A DNA stretch of 7,274 nt from Anaerolineae bacterium (lineage in GTDB: Bacteria > Chloroflexota > Anaerolineae > Promineifilales > Promineifilaceae): assembly GCA_028284105.1 (NCBI GenBank), contig JANQSK010000972.1, positions 1-7,274 of the forward strand, written 5' to 3'. The notes beneath the pieces were generated by a model. The model was not told the origin of the DNA and did no database searches. It was given only the letters and a program-made list of their open reading frames with translations. This document shows, piece by piece, positions 1-5,335 of this stretch; the first letter of the stretch is position 1, and each line of letters starts with the position of its first letter. The position numbers and the translations under genes are program-made.

Positions 1-257
1 GTTAGCGTAATTCGTTCCTGCAATGGAATGGGCAACGTGCGACAGCCCTCTTTGGCTAAGGCTAGCATCGTGCTAGAGATATCAACCCCGTGCACAAAGT
101 GCGCTTTTTTCGCTAAATGAGGCAACAATCTTCCTGACCCACAGCCAAGCTCTAACACATGGGTACCTAATCCAGAAACTTGGTCTAGCCAGAAAGGTAT
201 GTCTTCATCTAAATCAGCGTGGGTCAGTTGATAGTAGCGGGCAATCTGATCGTACAT
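1..257 (-). CDS. SAM-dependent methyltransferase, class I (N-terminal part, runs off window)
   Basis: The minus strand is open from an ATG at 257-255 to the left edge of the window, giving 85 codons without a stop, so only the N-terminus is visible. Residues 34-42 read VLELGCGSG, the glycine-rich motif I that binds S-adenosylmethionine in Rossmann-type methyltransferases. Residues 57-60 (GVDI) supply the acidic residue at the end of strand beta-2 (Asp59) that usually contacts the SAM ribose. The opening MYDQIARYYQ resembles the helix that precedes the SAM fold in small cytosolic methyltransferases. The start is fixed because an in-frame stop lies just upstream (267-269); the purine-rich TAGGGG before the ATG is a poor, very close ribosome site. 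The gene lies 35 bp after the stop of the 73-aa membrane protein on the same strand, so co-transcription is likely. The substrate cannot be told from this fragment. Confidence 0.85.
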   Translation of the reverse strand, partial: MYDQIARYYQLTHADLDEDIPFWLDQVSGLGTHVLELGCGSGRLLPHLAKKAHFVHGVDISSTMLALAKEGCRTLPIPLQERITL

Positions 258-292
258 GCCCCTATTTTACCCACAAACTGATGGTCTATCAT

Positions 293-514
293 TTATTCAT
301 TTTGCTTGTAGTTATCAAGTTCAGCTTTTAGTCGTTCATTCTCATCCGCTAAGTCTGAGATGATCTGCTCTTTTGAATCAGGAGACTCAACAGAGCCGGA
401 ATCGCTTTCACCACTATTCCGCATGTAATGCATCACAATTTGAAATGATGAAACCAGCACCACCCCGACTAAGATTAACAAGATACCAATTAAAAATATA
501 AGTCGTAAATTCAT
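293..514 (-). CDS. Small single-pass membrane protein with C-terminal coiled coil (hypothetical)
   Basis: The 73-aa product has one long hydrophobic stretch at about residues 5-29 (leucine, isoleucine and valine rich) directly after Met-Asn-Leu-Arg. This fits a single transmembrane helix or uncleaved signal anchor. Residues 32-48 are a Ser/Gly/Asp-rich linker. Residues about 49-70 (IISDLADENERLKAELDNY lies within it) are strongly charged with leucine spacing typical of a short coiled coil. The start is well supported: AGGAG at 524-520 sits 5 nt before the ATG. A positively charged N-terminus followed by the helix suggests N-in, C-out or reverse topology that cannot be settled here. No family is recognised; the layout recalls small membrane-anchored scaffold or FtsB/FtsL-like proteins, but no diagnostic residues support that. 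It probably forms an operon with the downstream methyltransferase. Confidence 0.75.
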   Translation of the reverse strand: MNLRLIFLIGILLILVGVVLVSSFQIVMHYMRNSGESDSGSVESPDSKEQIISDLADENERLKAELDNYKQNE

Positions 515-540
515 AATCGCTCCTGCTATTGTTCTATTTC

Positions 541-569
541 ACTTTACGAAAAACGGCCGTAAAAGTCAC
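541..569 (-). promoter_or_regulatory. Candidate sigma70 promoter for the 73-aa protein/methyltransferase pair
   Basis: On the minus strand GTGACT (569-564) and TAAAGT (546-541) are separated by 17 nt, matching the -35 and -10 consensus at four of six positions each. One ACGGCCGT palindrome (553-560) lies inside the spacer. Initiation here would leave a leader of about 20 nt with the AGGAG site. Both hexamers are only fair, so this is tentative. Confidence 0.3.
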
Positions 570-610
570 GTTTCCTAGAAATTTGGTGATTTTAATCAGA
601 AAACGGCCGT
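553..610. repeat. Pair of ACGGCCGT palindromes, 50 bp apart
   Basis: Two copies of the window-wide octamer ACGGCCGT lie at 553-560 and 603-610, exactly 50 bp start to start, in the divergent intergenic region. The second is embedded in the longer perfect palindrome AAAACGGCCGTTTT (601-614). They are the only intergenic copies in the window, so their spacing of nearly five helical turns could place bound proteins on one DNA face, although chance or the general repeat family can also explain them. Confidence 0.7.
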
Positions 611-661
611 TTTTACTGAAAGCCAATCCATTTACCAAAATATTTAGCAAAAAACTGCTCA

Positions 662-690
662 TAGACACAAAGAATTCATTCTCTTATAAT
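662..690 (+). promoter_or_regulatory. Strong sigma70-type promoter for rocD
   Basis: TAGACA (662-667) matches the -35 consensus at five of six positions and TATAAT (685-690) is a perfect -10, with the ideal 17-nt spacer. Transcription would start near 697, about 146 nt before the rocD ATG, leaving a long structured leader. This is the best promoter in the window. Confidence 0.8.
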
Positions 691-696
691 AAACGA

Positions 697-842
697 AACC
701 CGTCTCTAATTGGAGACACATCGAAAAGACGATCAAATCATTCATTTTCCCTTGATCCGAGCAAAGCCTGATTTCTGCGGTCCACTATCGCAACGAAATT
801 GAGGCTTTTTTTGTAACAAGAACTTTTACGAGGAGTAATCTT
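697..842 (+). promoter_or_regulatory. Structured 5' leader of rocD (candidate attenuator or riboswitch)
   Basis: Between the predicted transcription start and the rocD ATG three hairpins follow one another: GTCTC/GAGAC (702-706 with 713-717, plus a T-G pair, 4-nt loop), GATCAA/TTGATC (731-736 with 752-757), and a terminator hairpin at 763-808 with a T-run. The ribosome site GAGGAG (830-835) comes only after the terminator. No ATG-initiated leader peptide is present between 697 and 812, which argues against classic peptide attenuation and for a ligand-, protein- or tRNA-sensing element, or simply a short stand-alone RNA of about 115 nt. I do not recognise a known riboswitch class and did not find an obvious antiterminator pairing. 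Confidence 0.5.
763..812 (+). terminator. Intrinsic terminator inside the rocD leader
   Basis: AAAGCCT (763-769) pairs with AGGCTTT (802-808) and ATTTC (771-775) pairs with GAAAT (795-799); between them is a G-T pair and one bulged base. TGCG (776-779) can pair with CGCA (789-792) to close a 9-nt loop. Seven T residues run from 806 to 812. The geometry is that of a Rho-independent terminator on the plus strand, yet it lies downstream of a strong promoter and 18 nt before the rocD Shine-Dalgarno, so full termination here would silence rocD. Confidence 0.65.
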
Positions 843-2039
843 ATGTCTAAAAGCCAAACCTATATTGAACTAGATGACACCTATGGTGCTCACAATTACC
901 ATCCATTGGATGTGGTGGTTGAACATGCTGAAGGCGTTTGGGTTTACGATGTTGATGGCAATAAATATCTAGATTGTCTTGCCGCCTATTCGGCCGTTAA
1001 CCAAGGGCATTGTCATCCCAAAATTTTGGAAGCCGCTCAATCCCAAATGGGACGTGTCACGCTCACCTCGCGTGCATTTCGCAATGATCAAATGGGTCCA
1101 TTCCTCAAAACATTATGTGATATGACTGGGTATGAAATGGCGCTCCCCATGAACACGGGGGCAGAAGCTGTTGAATCAGCGATAAAGCTCATTCGCAAAT
1201 GGGGCTATCAGATTAAAGAAATTCCTCAAGATAAAGCTGAAATTATTGTGTGTGATGGTAACTTCCAAGGCCGCACAGTCACTATCATCGGGTTTTCAAG
1301 TGAAGATCAATACAAAGAAGATTTTGGCCCATTTACTCCCGGTTTTGTCAACATTCCATATGGTGATACCGATGCATTAAGAGCCGCTATCAATGAAAAT
1401 ACGGCCGCATTTATGCTCGAACCTATTCAAGGCGAAGGTGGGGTGATTGTTCCACCTGAAGGGTACCTCAAAGAAGCCTACGATATTTGTAAAGAAAACA
1501 ACGTACTATTCGTTGCTGATGAAATTCAAACAGGGTTCGGTCGCACCGGAAAGATGTTCGCTTGTGATCATGAAGATGTCAAAGCAGATATGACCATTAT
1601 TGGGAAAGCATTAAGCGGTGGTTTTTATCCCGTTTCTGGTGTTTTAGGCAGTAAAGAAATTTTAGGCTTACTTCGCCCTGGCGATCATGGCAGCACATTT
1701 GGTGGCAACCCGCTAGGCGCAGCCATTGGTCAGGCCGCTTTGAAAGCGCTTGATGGGGAAGGTATGGTTCAAAACTCTTATGATCTTGGAGAATATTTCA
1801 AGGGTCGTCTCAGCCGCATCGAAAGTGATCATATCAAAGAAGTTCGCGGTAAGGGGTTGTTTATCGGCGTTGAGCTCCACGGGCCCGCCCGTCGTTTTTG
1901 TGAAGCGCTTCAAGACAAGGGAATTCTTTGCAAAGAAACGCATGAAAATGTCATTCGCTTTGCTCCCCCACTGGTTATTACCAAAGATGAAATTGATTGG
2001 GCTTTATCACACATTGAGCCTGTGTTAATGGAAAACTAG
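843..2039 (+). CDS. rocD: Ornithine aminotransferase (ornithine-oxo-acid transaminase, EC 2.6.1.13)
   Basis: This cytosolic PLP enzyme transfers the delta-amino group of ornithine to 2-oxoglutarate, giving glutamate semialdehyde and glutamate in arginine/ornithine catabolism and proline synthesis. The 398-aa product has the normal bacterial length and is colinear with the human enzyme: YGAHNYHPL at 14-22, YSAVNQGHCHP at 49-59, LTSRAF at 74-79, MNTGAEAVE at 103-111, GNFQGRT at 139-145, EPIQGEGG at 193-200, ADEIQTGFGRTG at 225-236, GKALSGG at 254-260 and HGSTFGGNPL at 282-291. Lys255 is the Schiff-base lysine and Asp226 the PLP-ring aspartate. Tyr19, Tyr49, Arg144 and Glu198 correspond to the human residues that hold ornithine (Tyr55, Tyr85, Arg180, Glu235) and favour OAT over acetylornithine or GABA aminotransferases. 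GAGGAG (830-835) lies 7 nt before the ATG. The gene appears monocistronic, with no arginase or P5C dehydrogenase beside it, and is preceded by a possible attenuator. Confidence 0.95.
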   Translation: MSKSQTYIELDDTYGAHNYHPLDVVVEHAEGVWVYDVDGNKYLDCLAAYSAVNQGHCHPKILEAAQSQMGRVTLTSRAFRNDQMGPFLKTLCDMTGYEMALPMNTGAEAVESAIKLIRKWGYQIKEIPQDKAEIIVCDGNFQGRTVTIIGFSSEDQYKEDFGPFTPGFVNIPYGDTDALRAAINENTAAFMLEPIQGEGGVIVPPEGYLKEAYDICKENNVLFVADEIQTGFGRTGKMFACDHEDVKADMTIIGKALSGGFYPVSGVLGSKEILGLLRPGDHGSTFGGNPLGAAIGQAALKALDGEGMVQNSYDLGEYFKGRLSRIESDHIKEVRGKGLFIGVELHGPARRFCEALQDKGILCKETHENVIRFAPPLVITKDEIDWALSHIEPVLMEN

Positions 2040-2042
2040 CAT

Positions 2043-2076
2043 AAAAAAGCCCCGGTATCCAACTGGATACCGGGGC
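2043..2076 (-). terminator. Intrinsic terminator of the receiver-like gene (convergent with rocD)
   Basis: GCCCCGGTATCC (2049-2060) and GGATACCGGGGC (2065-2076) form a perfect 12-bp GC-rich stem with a 4-nt loop. The six A residues at 2043-2048 become a U-run only in minus-strand RNA, so the element is an orthodox terminator for the gene ending at 2162. In the plus direction the next T-run begins about 15 nt after the stem, so it may stop or protect rocD mRNA less efficiently. It sits 9 bp after the rocD stop. Confidence 0.9.
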
Positions 2077-2161
2077 AGCTCCACACATACTTTTTCTAAA
2101 CTCATTTCAGCGTCACAAATGCGGTCTGCGAATGTAACAATTATCTTAGTTATTAGCAGGG

Positions 2162-2620
2162 TTACTCACAGATGATTGATTGATTTTCTGAAACGGAGTT
2201 TTGTTTAAATTGATTAAGCCATTTGGCTAATTGATTCATCGACAGCTGCTCAATTGGAACGGCCGTTACTCTCTCAACTAATCGGCTTGACATTGAATTG
2301 TCATCAACCACAAGCAAGATTTTTTCTGGAAAACTTAACTCCATCACAAAATCATTGATTTGGTTAATAAAAGCCTTTGAAATTTGCATTTGCTGCATCT
2401 CATCAACCAAAATGAGCTTTGGTTGGTAAAACTTTGCCAGCTTCAACAGTTCTTCTGCACTCTTTGCCCAAATAATTTCATATTCATCCTTTGATAAAAG
2501 CCACATCACCATCCGCATCAATCGCGGTGATTCTTCAAAACAAAGAATCGTTGGTTTCCGATTAATAAATTGGGGTGGCGTATCAAATAACGTATTGGGA
2601 ATGATTGAACTGCTTATCAT
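2162..2620 (-). CDS. Stand-alone degenerate response-regulator receiver-like protein
   Basis: The 152-aa product has no output domain. Residues 23-31 (PTILCFEES) look like receiver strand beta-1 with Glu29-Glu30 in place of the usual Asp pair. PKLILVDEM (68-76) looks like beta-3 with Asp73 at the phosphoacceptor position, and KILLVVDDN (100-108) resembles beta-4. VTAVPIEQL (118-126) sits where the conserved Lys-Pro of beta-5 is expected, but the lysine is replaced by Val121. The Thr/Ser switch residue also appears to be missing. It may therefore be a pseudo-receiver that works by protein contacts rather than classic phosphorylation (inference). The reading frame opens at a TTG at 2644 without a ribosome site; I chose the ATG at 2620 because AGAAGGA (2638-2632) precedes it by 11 nt. 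It is divergent from the amylase gene and ends at a strong terminator. Whether it is a true receiver fold is moderately sure. Confidence 0.65.
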   Translation of the reverse strand: MISSSIIPNTLFDTPPQFINRKPTILCFEESPRLMRMVMWLLSKDEYEIIWAKSAEELLKLAKFYQPKLILVDEMQQMQISKAFINQINDFVMELSFPEKILLVVDDNSMSSRLVERVTAVPIEQLSMNQLAKWLNQFKQNSVSENQSIICE

Positions 2621-2809
2621 TTCAATTGAGATCCTTCTAAACAATATCGATAAAGTGATTTAAAGATTTAGAAATAAATACCTACGGTCATGGCTCTTGC
2701 CCCTGCATTTATTTCCTGTTTCTCTTTAGACAACAAAGAATCAATTTGGTCACATTTTTCTAAATTTGAGATGGATTTCACCGAGAAGTGATCATATCAT
2801 TGTGCTCAG

Positions 2810-2833
2810 GCTATTTTTTCAAAGTAGCTTTTT
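2810..2833 (+). promoter_or_regulatory. Weak terminator-like hairpin in the amylase leader; otherwise featureless divergent gap
   Basis: GCTATTTT (2810-2817) can pair with AAAGTAGC (2821-2828), including one T-G pair, with a 3-nt loop, followed by five T residues (2829-2833). It ends 27 nt before the amylase ATG, echoing the rocD arrangement, but its AT-rich stem is weak. In the rest of the divergent gap (2639-2860) I see no convincing promoter hexamers; TATCAT at 2795-2800 is the best -10 candidate but has no good -35. Confidence 0.3.
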
Positions 2834-2860
2834 ATTGATATCAGTGAGGTTTTATTTTAG

Positions 2861-4195
2861 ATGGCAGTCAATACACCCAAATCTGTTCGCAATCTTGTAA
2901 TCTATGAAATATACGTTCGTAATCACGGTCAAAATGGGAATTTTGCAGATATTTCTGCCGATCTTCCACGAATCCGTGAAATGGGAGTTGATGTCGTTTG
3001 GTTTATGCCCATCCACCCAATTGGGCAACTCAACAAAAAGGGAGAATTGGGCTGTCCCTATTCGATTCAAGATTATCGAGAGGTAAATCCTGAGTATGGC
3101 ACTCGTGAGGAATTTCGAATGCTGGTGCAATATGCACACGCTTTGGGGCTCAAGGTGATGATTGATGTGGTCTTTAATCACACATCTCACGATTCAGTTC
3201 TGCTCGATACCAATCCAGATTGGTACCATTTAGATGAAAACGGCCGTCCAACCACCACTGTTCCACAATGGAGCGATATCATTGATTTAAATCACCCCAA
3301 TGAAGATCTTTGGACCTATTTAATTGATAGTTTGAAATTGTGGGTCAATTTAGGCGTTGACGGGTTCCGCTGTGACGTAGCCTCACTGGTTCCGTTGCCG
3401 TTTTGGCAACGAGCTCGCGAGGAAATAGCTACCCTCAATCCGAATGTATTGTGGCTAGCCGAATCTGTACATACTGGCTTTCTAATTTGGCAGCGTGAGC
3501 TTGGCAAGCCAGGTTCTGCTGATGGAGAACTTCATTCCGCGTTTGATCTTTCCTACGATTATGACATTTGGGTACTTTGGGAAAAAGCTGTCGCTGATCC
3601 TGAGATGGTGCCACTCTATTTTTCAGCGCTTCAATTCCAAAAAGGCATCTATCCCAGTCACACCGTAAAAATGAGATGTGTTGAAAATCACGACCAACCT
3701 CGCATTGCTCAACGCGCCCCAAGTCGAGCACAAGCTCTAGCTTGGACGGCTTTCCAGGCGTTTAATGAAGGAGCCTTTCTCATATATGCTGGCCAAGAGT
3801 CAGAAAATTTGCATACACCGAATCTATTTGATGTTGATAAGGTGGCGTGGAATGAATATAGTCTACAACGATTTATTACAAAGCTCAGTCAACTTAAAAA
3901 ACATGATTGTGTGGTCAACGGCCGTTTAACCCTCTTAACTCATTCCCCAGTCTTAACGGCCGTTTGGCAAACAGAAACGCAAACAATTTATGGTGCATTT
4001 AATGTACAAGGCCTCATCGATGTGATGCCAACTCCATTACCTGATGGCGCACACACGAACTATCTCAGCGATCTTGAAGAGCAATTTGAAGTTCGGGATG
4101 GAGAGATGATGGTGCCAGAAACGGCCGTTATTGTCATCCTAGACAATAATATTGAATTGGATGGATTTCAACAGCCTTCAATCATGCTTTTCTAA
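2861..4195 (+). CDS. Alpha-amylase-family glycoside hydrolase GH13, cytosolic
   Basis: The 444-aa protein is a complete GH13 (beta/alpha)8-barrel enzyme acting on alpha-glucosidic bonds. Conserved region I is DVVFNH (102-107). Region II is GFRCDVAS (168-175) with Arg170 and the nucleophile Asp172. Region III is LWLAES (197-202) with acid/base Glu201. Region IV is ENHDQ (275-279) with His277 and transition-state Asp278. The N-terminal half (YEIYVRNH at 15-22, MPIHPIG at 49-55, GCPYSIQDYREVNPEYGT at 64-81) matches the short cytosolic amylase-like enzymes known in Firmicutes. There is no signal peptide, so it probably works on imported maltodextrin or intracellular glycogen; substrate and transglycosylation ability are not readable. 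A small C-terminal beta domain occupies roughly residues 360-444. GTGAGG (2844-2849) is a fair ribosome site 11 nt upstream. The gene carries four ACGGCCGT copies, the most of any gene here. No sugar transporter or glycogen gene is adjacent. Confidence 0.92.
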   Translation: MAVNTPKSVRNLVIYEIYVRNHGQNGNFADISADLPRIREMGVDVVWFMPIHPIGQLNKKGELGCPYSIQDYREVNPEYGTREEFRMLVQYAHALGLKVMIDVVFNHTSHDSVLLDTNPDWYHLDENGRPTTTVPQWSDIIDLNHPNEDLWTYLIDSLKLWVNLGVDGFRCDVASLVPLPFWQRAREEIATLNPNVLWLAESVHTGFLIWQRELGKPGSADGELHSAFDLSYDYDIWVLWEKAVADPEMVPLYFSALQFQKGIYPSHTVKMRCVENHDQPRIAQRAPSRAQALAWTAFQAFNEGAFLIYAGQESENLHTPNLFDVDKVAWNEYSLQRFITKLSQLKKHDCVVNGRLTLLTHSPVLTAVWQTETQTIYGAFNVQGLIDVMPTPLPDGAHTNYLSDLEEQFEVRDGEMMVPETAVIVILDNNIELDGFQQPSIMLF

Positions 4196-4233
4196 ATGAT
4201 TGAATCCGGTCAATAAATTTGCAACCAAATGAT

Positions 4234-4335
4234 TTAGTGAATATGTGGTCGGCTAATTGTCACACCTAAAATGACACCTACTAATACCGCAACTAAAAAT
4301 TCAATAATGATGAAAGACAACGTTACTTCAAACAT
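4234..4335 (-). CDS. 33-aa single-transmembrane micro-protein (hypothetical)
   Basis: An ATG at 4335-4333 opens a 33-codon frame ending in TAA at 4236-4234. The product begins MFEVTLSFIIIEFLVAV and continues as a run of Leu, Val, Ile and Gly to about residue 27, then ends SRPHIH. Residues about 5-27 would make one transmembrane helix with a short polar, positively charged tail. Support for translation is the ideal ribosome site GGAGG (4345-4341), 5 nt from the ATG, and a sharply amphipathic composition unlike random sequence. It lies 137 bp downstream of the glycosyltransferase-like gene on the same strand and converges with the amylase gene. It is too short for family assignment; a regulatory micro-protein or a type I toxin-like peptide are possibilities only. 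No antitoxin RNA is evident. Confidence 0.6.
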   Translation of the reverse strand: MFEVTLSFIIIEFLVAVLVGVILGVTISRPHIH

Positions 4336-4472
4336 GTTAACCTCCAAACTTGCTTGTGCCACCCAAAATGGTGAAATCTAATTTTCTATTGTCGTTTGCT
4401 ACAACAGGATTAAAGATATACCCTTTATACCATAGCGCTTAAGAAGAAAACTGGCAGGAACCTAGCAATAAT

Positions 4473-5267
4473 TCAGTTGTTATCTGTTAAAACTGATAAA
4501 ATCGACTGAACTTCAACTTGAGCCGCTTTTAAACGGTACATCCAAAGCTCAGGATTGGCATCTTGCTCACCAATCCAAGCAGGCACACTACCTGCTTTTG
4601 CGACTTCGTCTGGAAACGCATCAGCCGTTTCAAATTCCATCCCTTCCGTTGCTAAATAATCAATAGATAAACGGCCGTTTCTCAAAATCAGTAGCGGCCA
4701 TGAGGCATCATTTCCAAAGGTGTTGTCATCTGAAGTCTCAACGATATATTTTGCGGCTTTGGCAGACATCCCTCGCGTTGCAGCAACCACATCCCAGCTT
4801 TTCCCGCTCACTTTGGCAAACACTTCATTAATAATGCCTTCCGTTTGCACCATAGATGGTGGATGTGACAAAAATGCTCGTTCCGTCCGACCAATGACCC
4901 AAAAATCTTTTTTCGCTAATTTCGCGACTGCCTTTTCAAGCTCCTCCGGGTAGTAATTGACCCAGTGTGCCATACGATCCAAATCACAAAGCAACATGTG
5001 GGTTGCACCACACTCAAGCGCATGAGATACGGCCGTTCTTCGATAAAACCCTACAGGCGGCAGTTCCCCTTCTTTTCGAGGGCGTTCTTCTCGAACGGTG
5101 ACGTGAACACCATGTGCTTTCAAGAGATCTACAGTTCCTTGATACGCTAAATTGCTCACAGATATTGTGATAGTGTCAAACGTTTCTAAAATTTTTGGTA
5201 GTGCTTTTTGGATGGGGGTAAATAAACGGCCGTTTGGATCAAAATAGGTGCTTGTATAAACAATCAT
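4473..5267 (-). CDS. Conserved-looking protein, possible GT-A-type glycosyltransferase (uncertain)
   Basis: The 264-aa protein has no signal peptide or membrane segment. Its start MIVYTSTYFDPNG and the following alternation of short hydrophobic strands (TITISVSN at 32-39, VHVTVRE at 54-60, THMLLCDLDR at 89-98, FWVIGRTER at 122-130) suggest an alpha/beta Rossmann-like fold. Asp95-Leu96-Asp97 after a hydrophobic strand is placed like the DxD metal/nucleotide-sugar motif of GT-A glycosyltransferases, with His101-Trp102 close by. DNTFGNDASWP (181-191) could be the acidic second site. I do not recognise a named family, so the function is tentative. The start rests on the open frame alone: only GGATC, too close to the ATG, resembles a ribosome site, and the codon is caught in an inverted repeat. 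It follows the SDR gene by 68 bp on the same strand, so a joint sugar-modification role is an inference. It has three ACGGCCGT copies. Confidence 0.6.
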   Translation of the reverse strand: MIVYTSTYFDPNGRLFTPIQKALPKILETFDTITISVSNLAYQGTVDLLKAHGVHVTVREERPRKEGELPPVGFYRRTAVSHALECGATHMLLCDLDRMAHWVNYYPEELEKAVAKLAKKDFWVIGRTERAFLSHPPSMVQTEGIINEVFAKVSGKSWDVVAATRGMSAKAAKYIVETSDDNTFGNDASWPLLILRNGRLSIDYLATEGMEFETADAFPDEVAKAGSVPAWIGEQDANPELWMYRLKAAQVEVQSILSVLTDNN

Positions 5268-5319
5268 GATCCAATTGTAATTGGGATCATCGCTTATTAA
5301 AAAAATAGCGATGATCCCA
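5266..5319 (-). promoter_or_regulatory. Overlapping mutually exclusive inverted repeats before the GT-like gene
   Basis: Two inverted repeats share 5282-5290. Repeat B pairs GGGATCATCGCT (5283-5294) perfectly with AGCGATGATCCC (5307-5318), plus a T-A pair outside (5282/5319), around an A/T-rich 12-nt loop. Repeat A pairs ATGATCCAATT (5266-5276) with AATTGGGATCAT (5279-5290), with one bulged base; in minus-strand RNA it covers part of the start codon of the gene at 5267. As B is transcribed first, B would free the start and A would mask it. B lacks a following U-run, so it is a poor terminator. Regulation is inferred from geometry only. Confidence 0.5.
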
Positions 5320-5335
5320 GTGATTTAAACTCGCT

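Noticed and set aside
529..771. An 80-codon plus-strand frame in the rocD upstream region
   Set aside because: It has no ribosome site, runs through both palindromes, the rocD promoter and two leader hairpins, and its Lys/Ser/Phe-rich product has no domain-like pattern.
1713..2028. Antisense and alternate-frame open frames inside rocD
   Set aside because: They are shadows of the well-conserved rocD frame and have no ribosome sites.
2642..2644. TTG as start of the receiver-like gene (160 aa)
   Set aside because: No Shine-Dalgarno precedes it, whereas the in-frame ATG at 2620 has AGAAGGA upstream and still contains the whole domain.
2690..2791. 33-codon plus-strand frame upstream of the amylase gene
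   Set aside because: It has an ATG but no usable ribosome site and an unremarkable composition; a leader peptide is possible but unsupported.
4199..4214. ATTGA/TCAAT hairpin after the amylase stop as a terminator
   Set aside because: The stem is only 5 bp, AT-rich, and lacks a T-run.
4350..4375. GGGTGGCAC on the minus strand resembling a T-box specifier-end motif
   Set aside because: The T-box bulge sequence is not fully matched, no terminator follows, and the downstream gene is a micro-ORF rather than an amino-acid gene.
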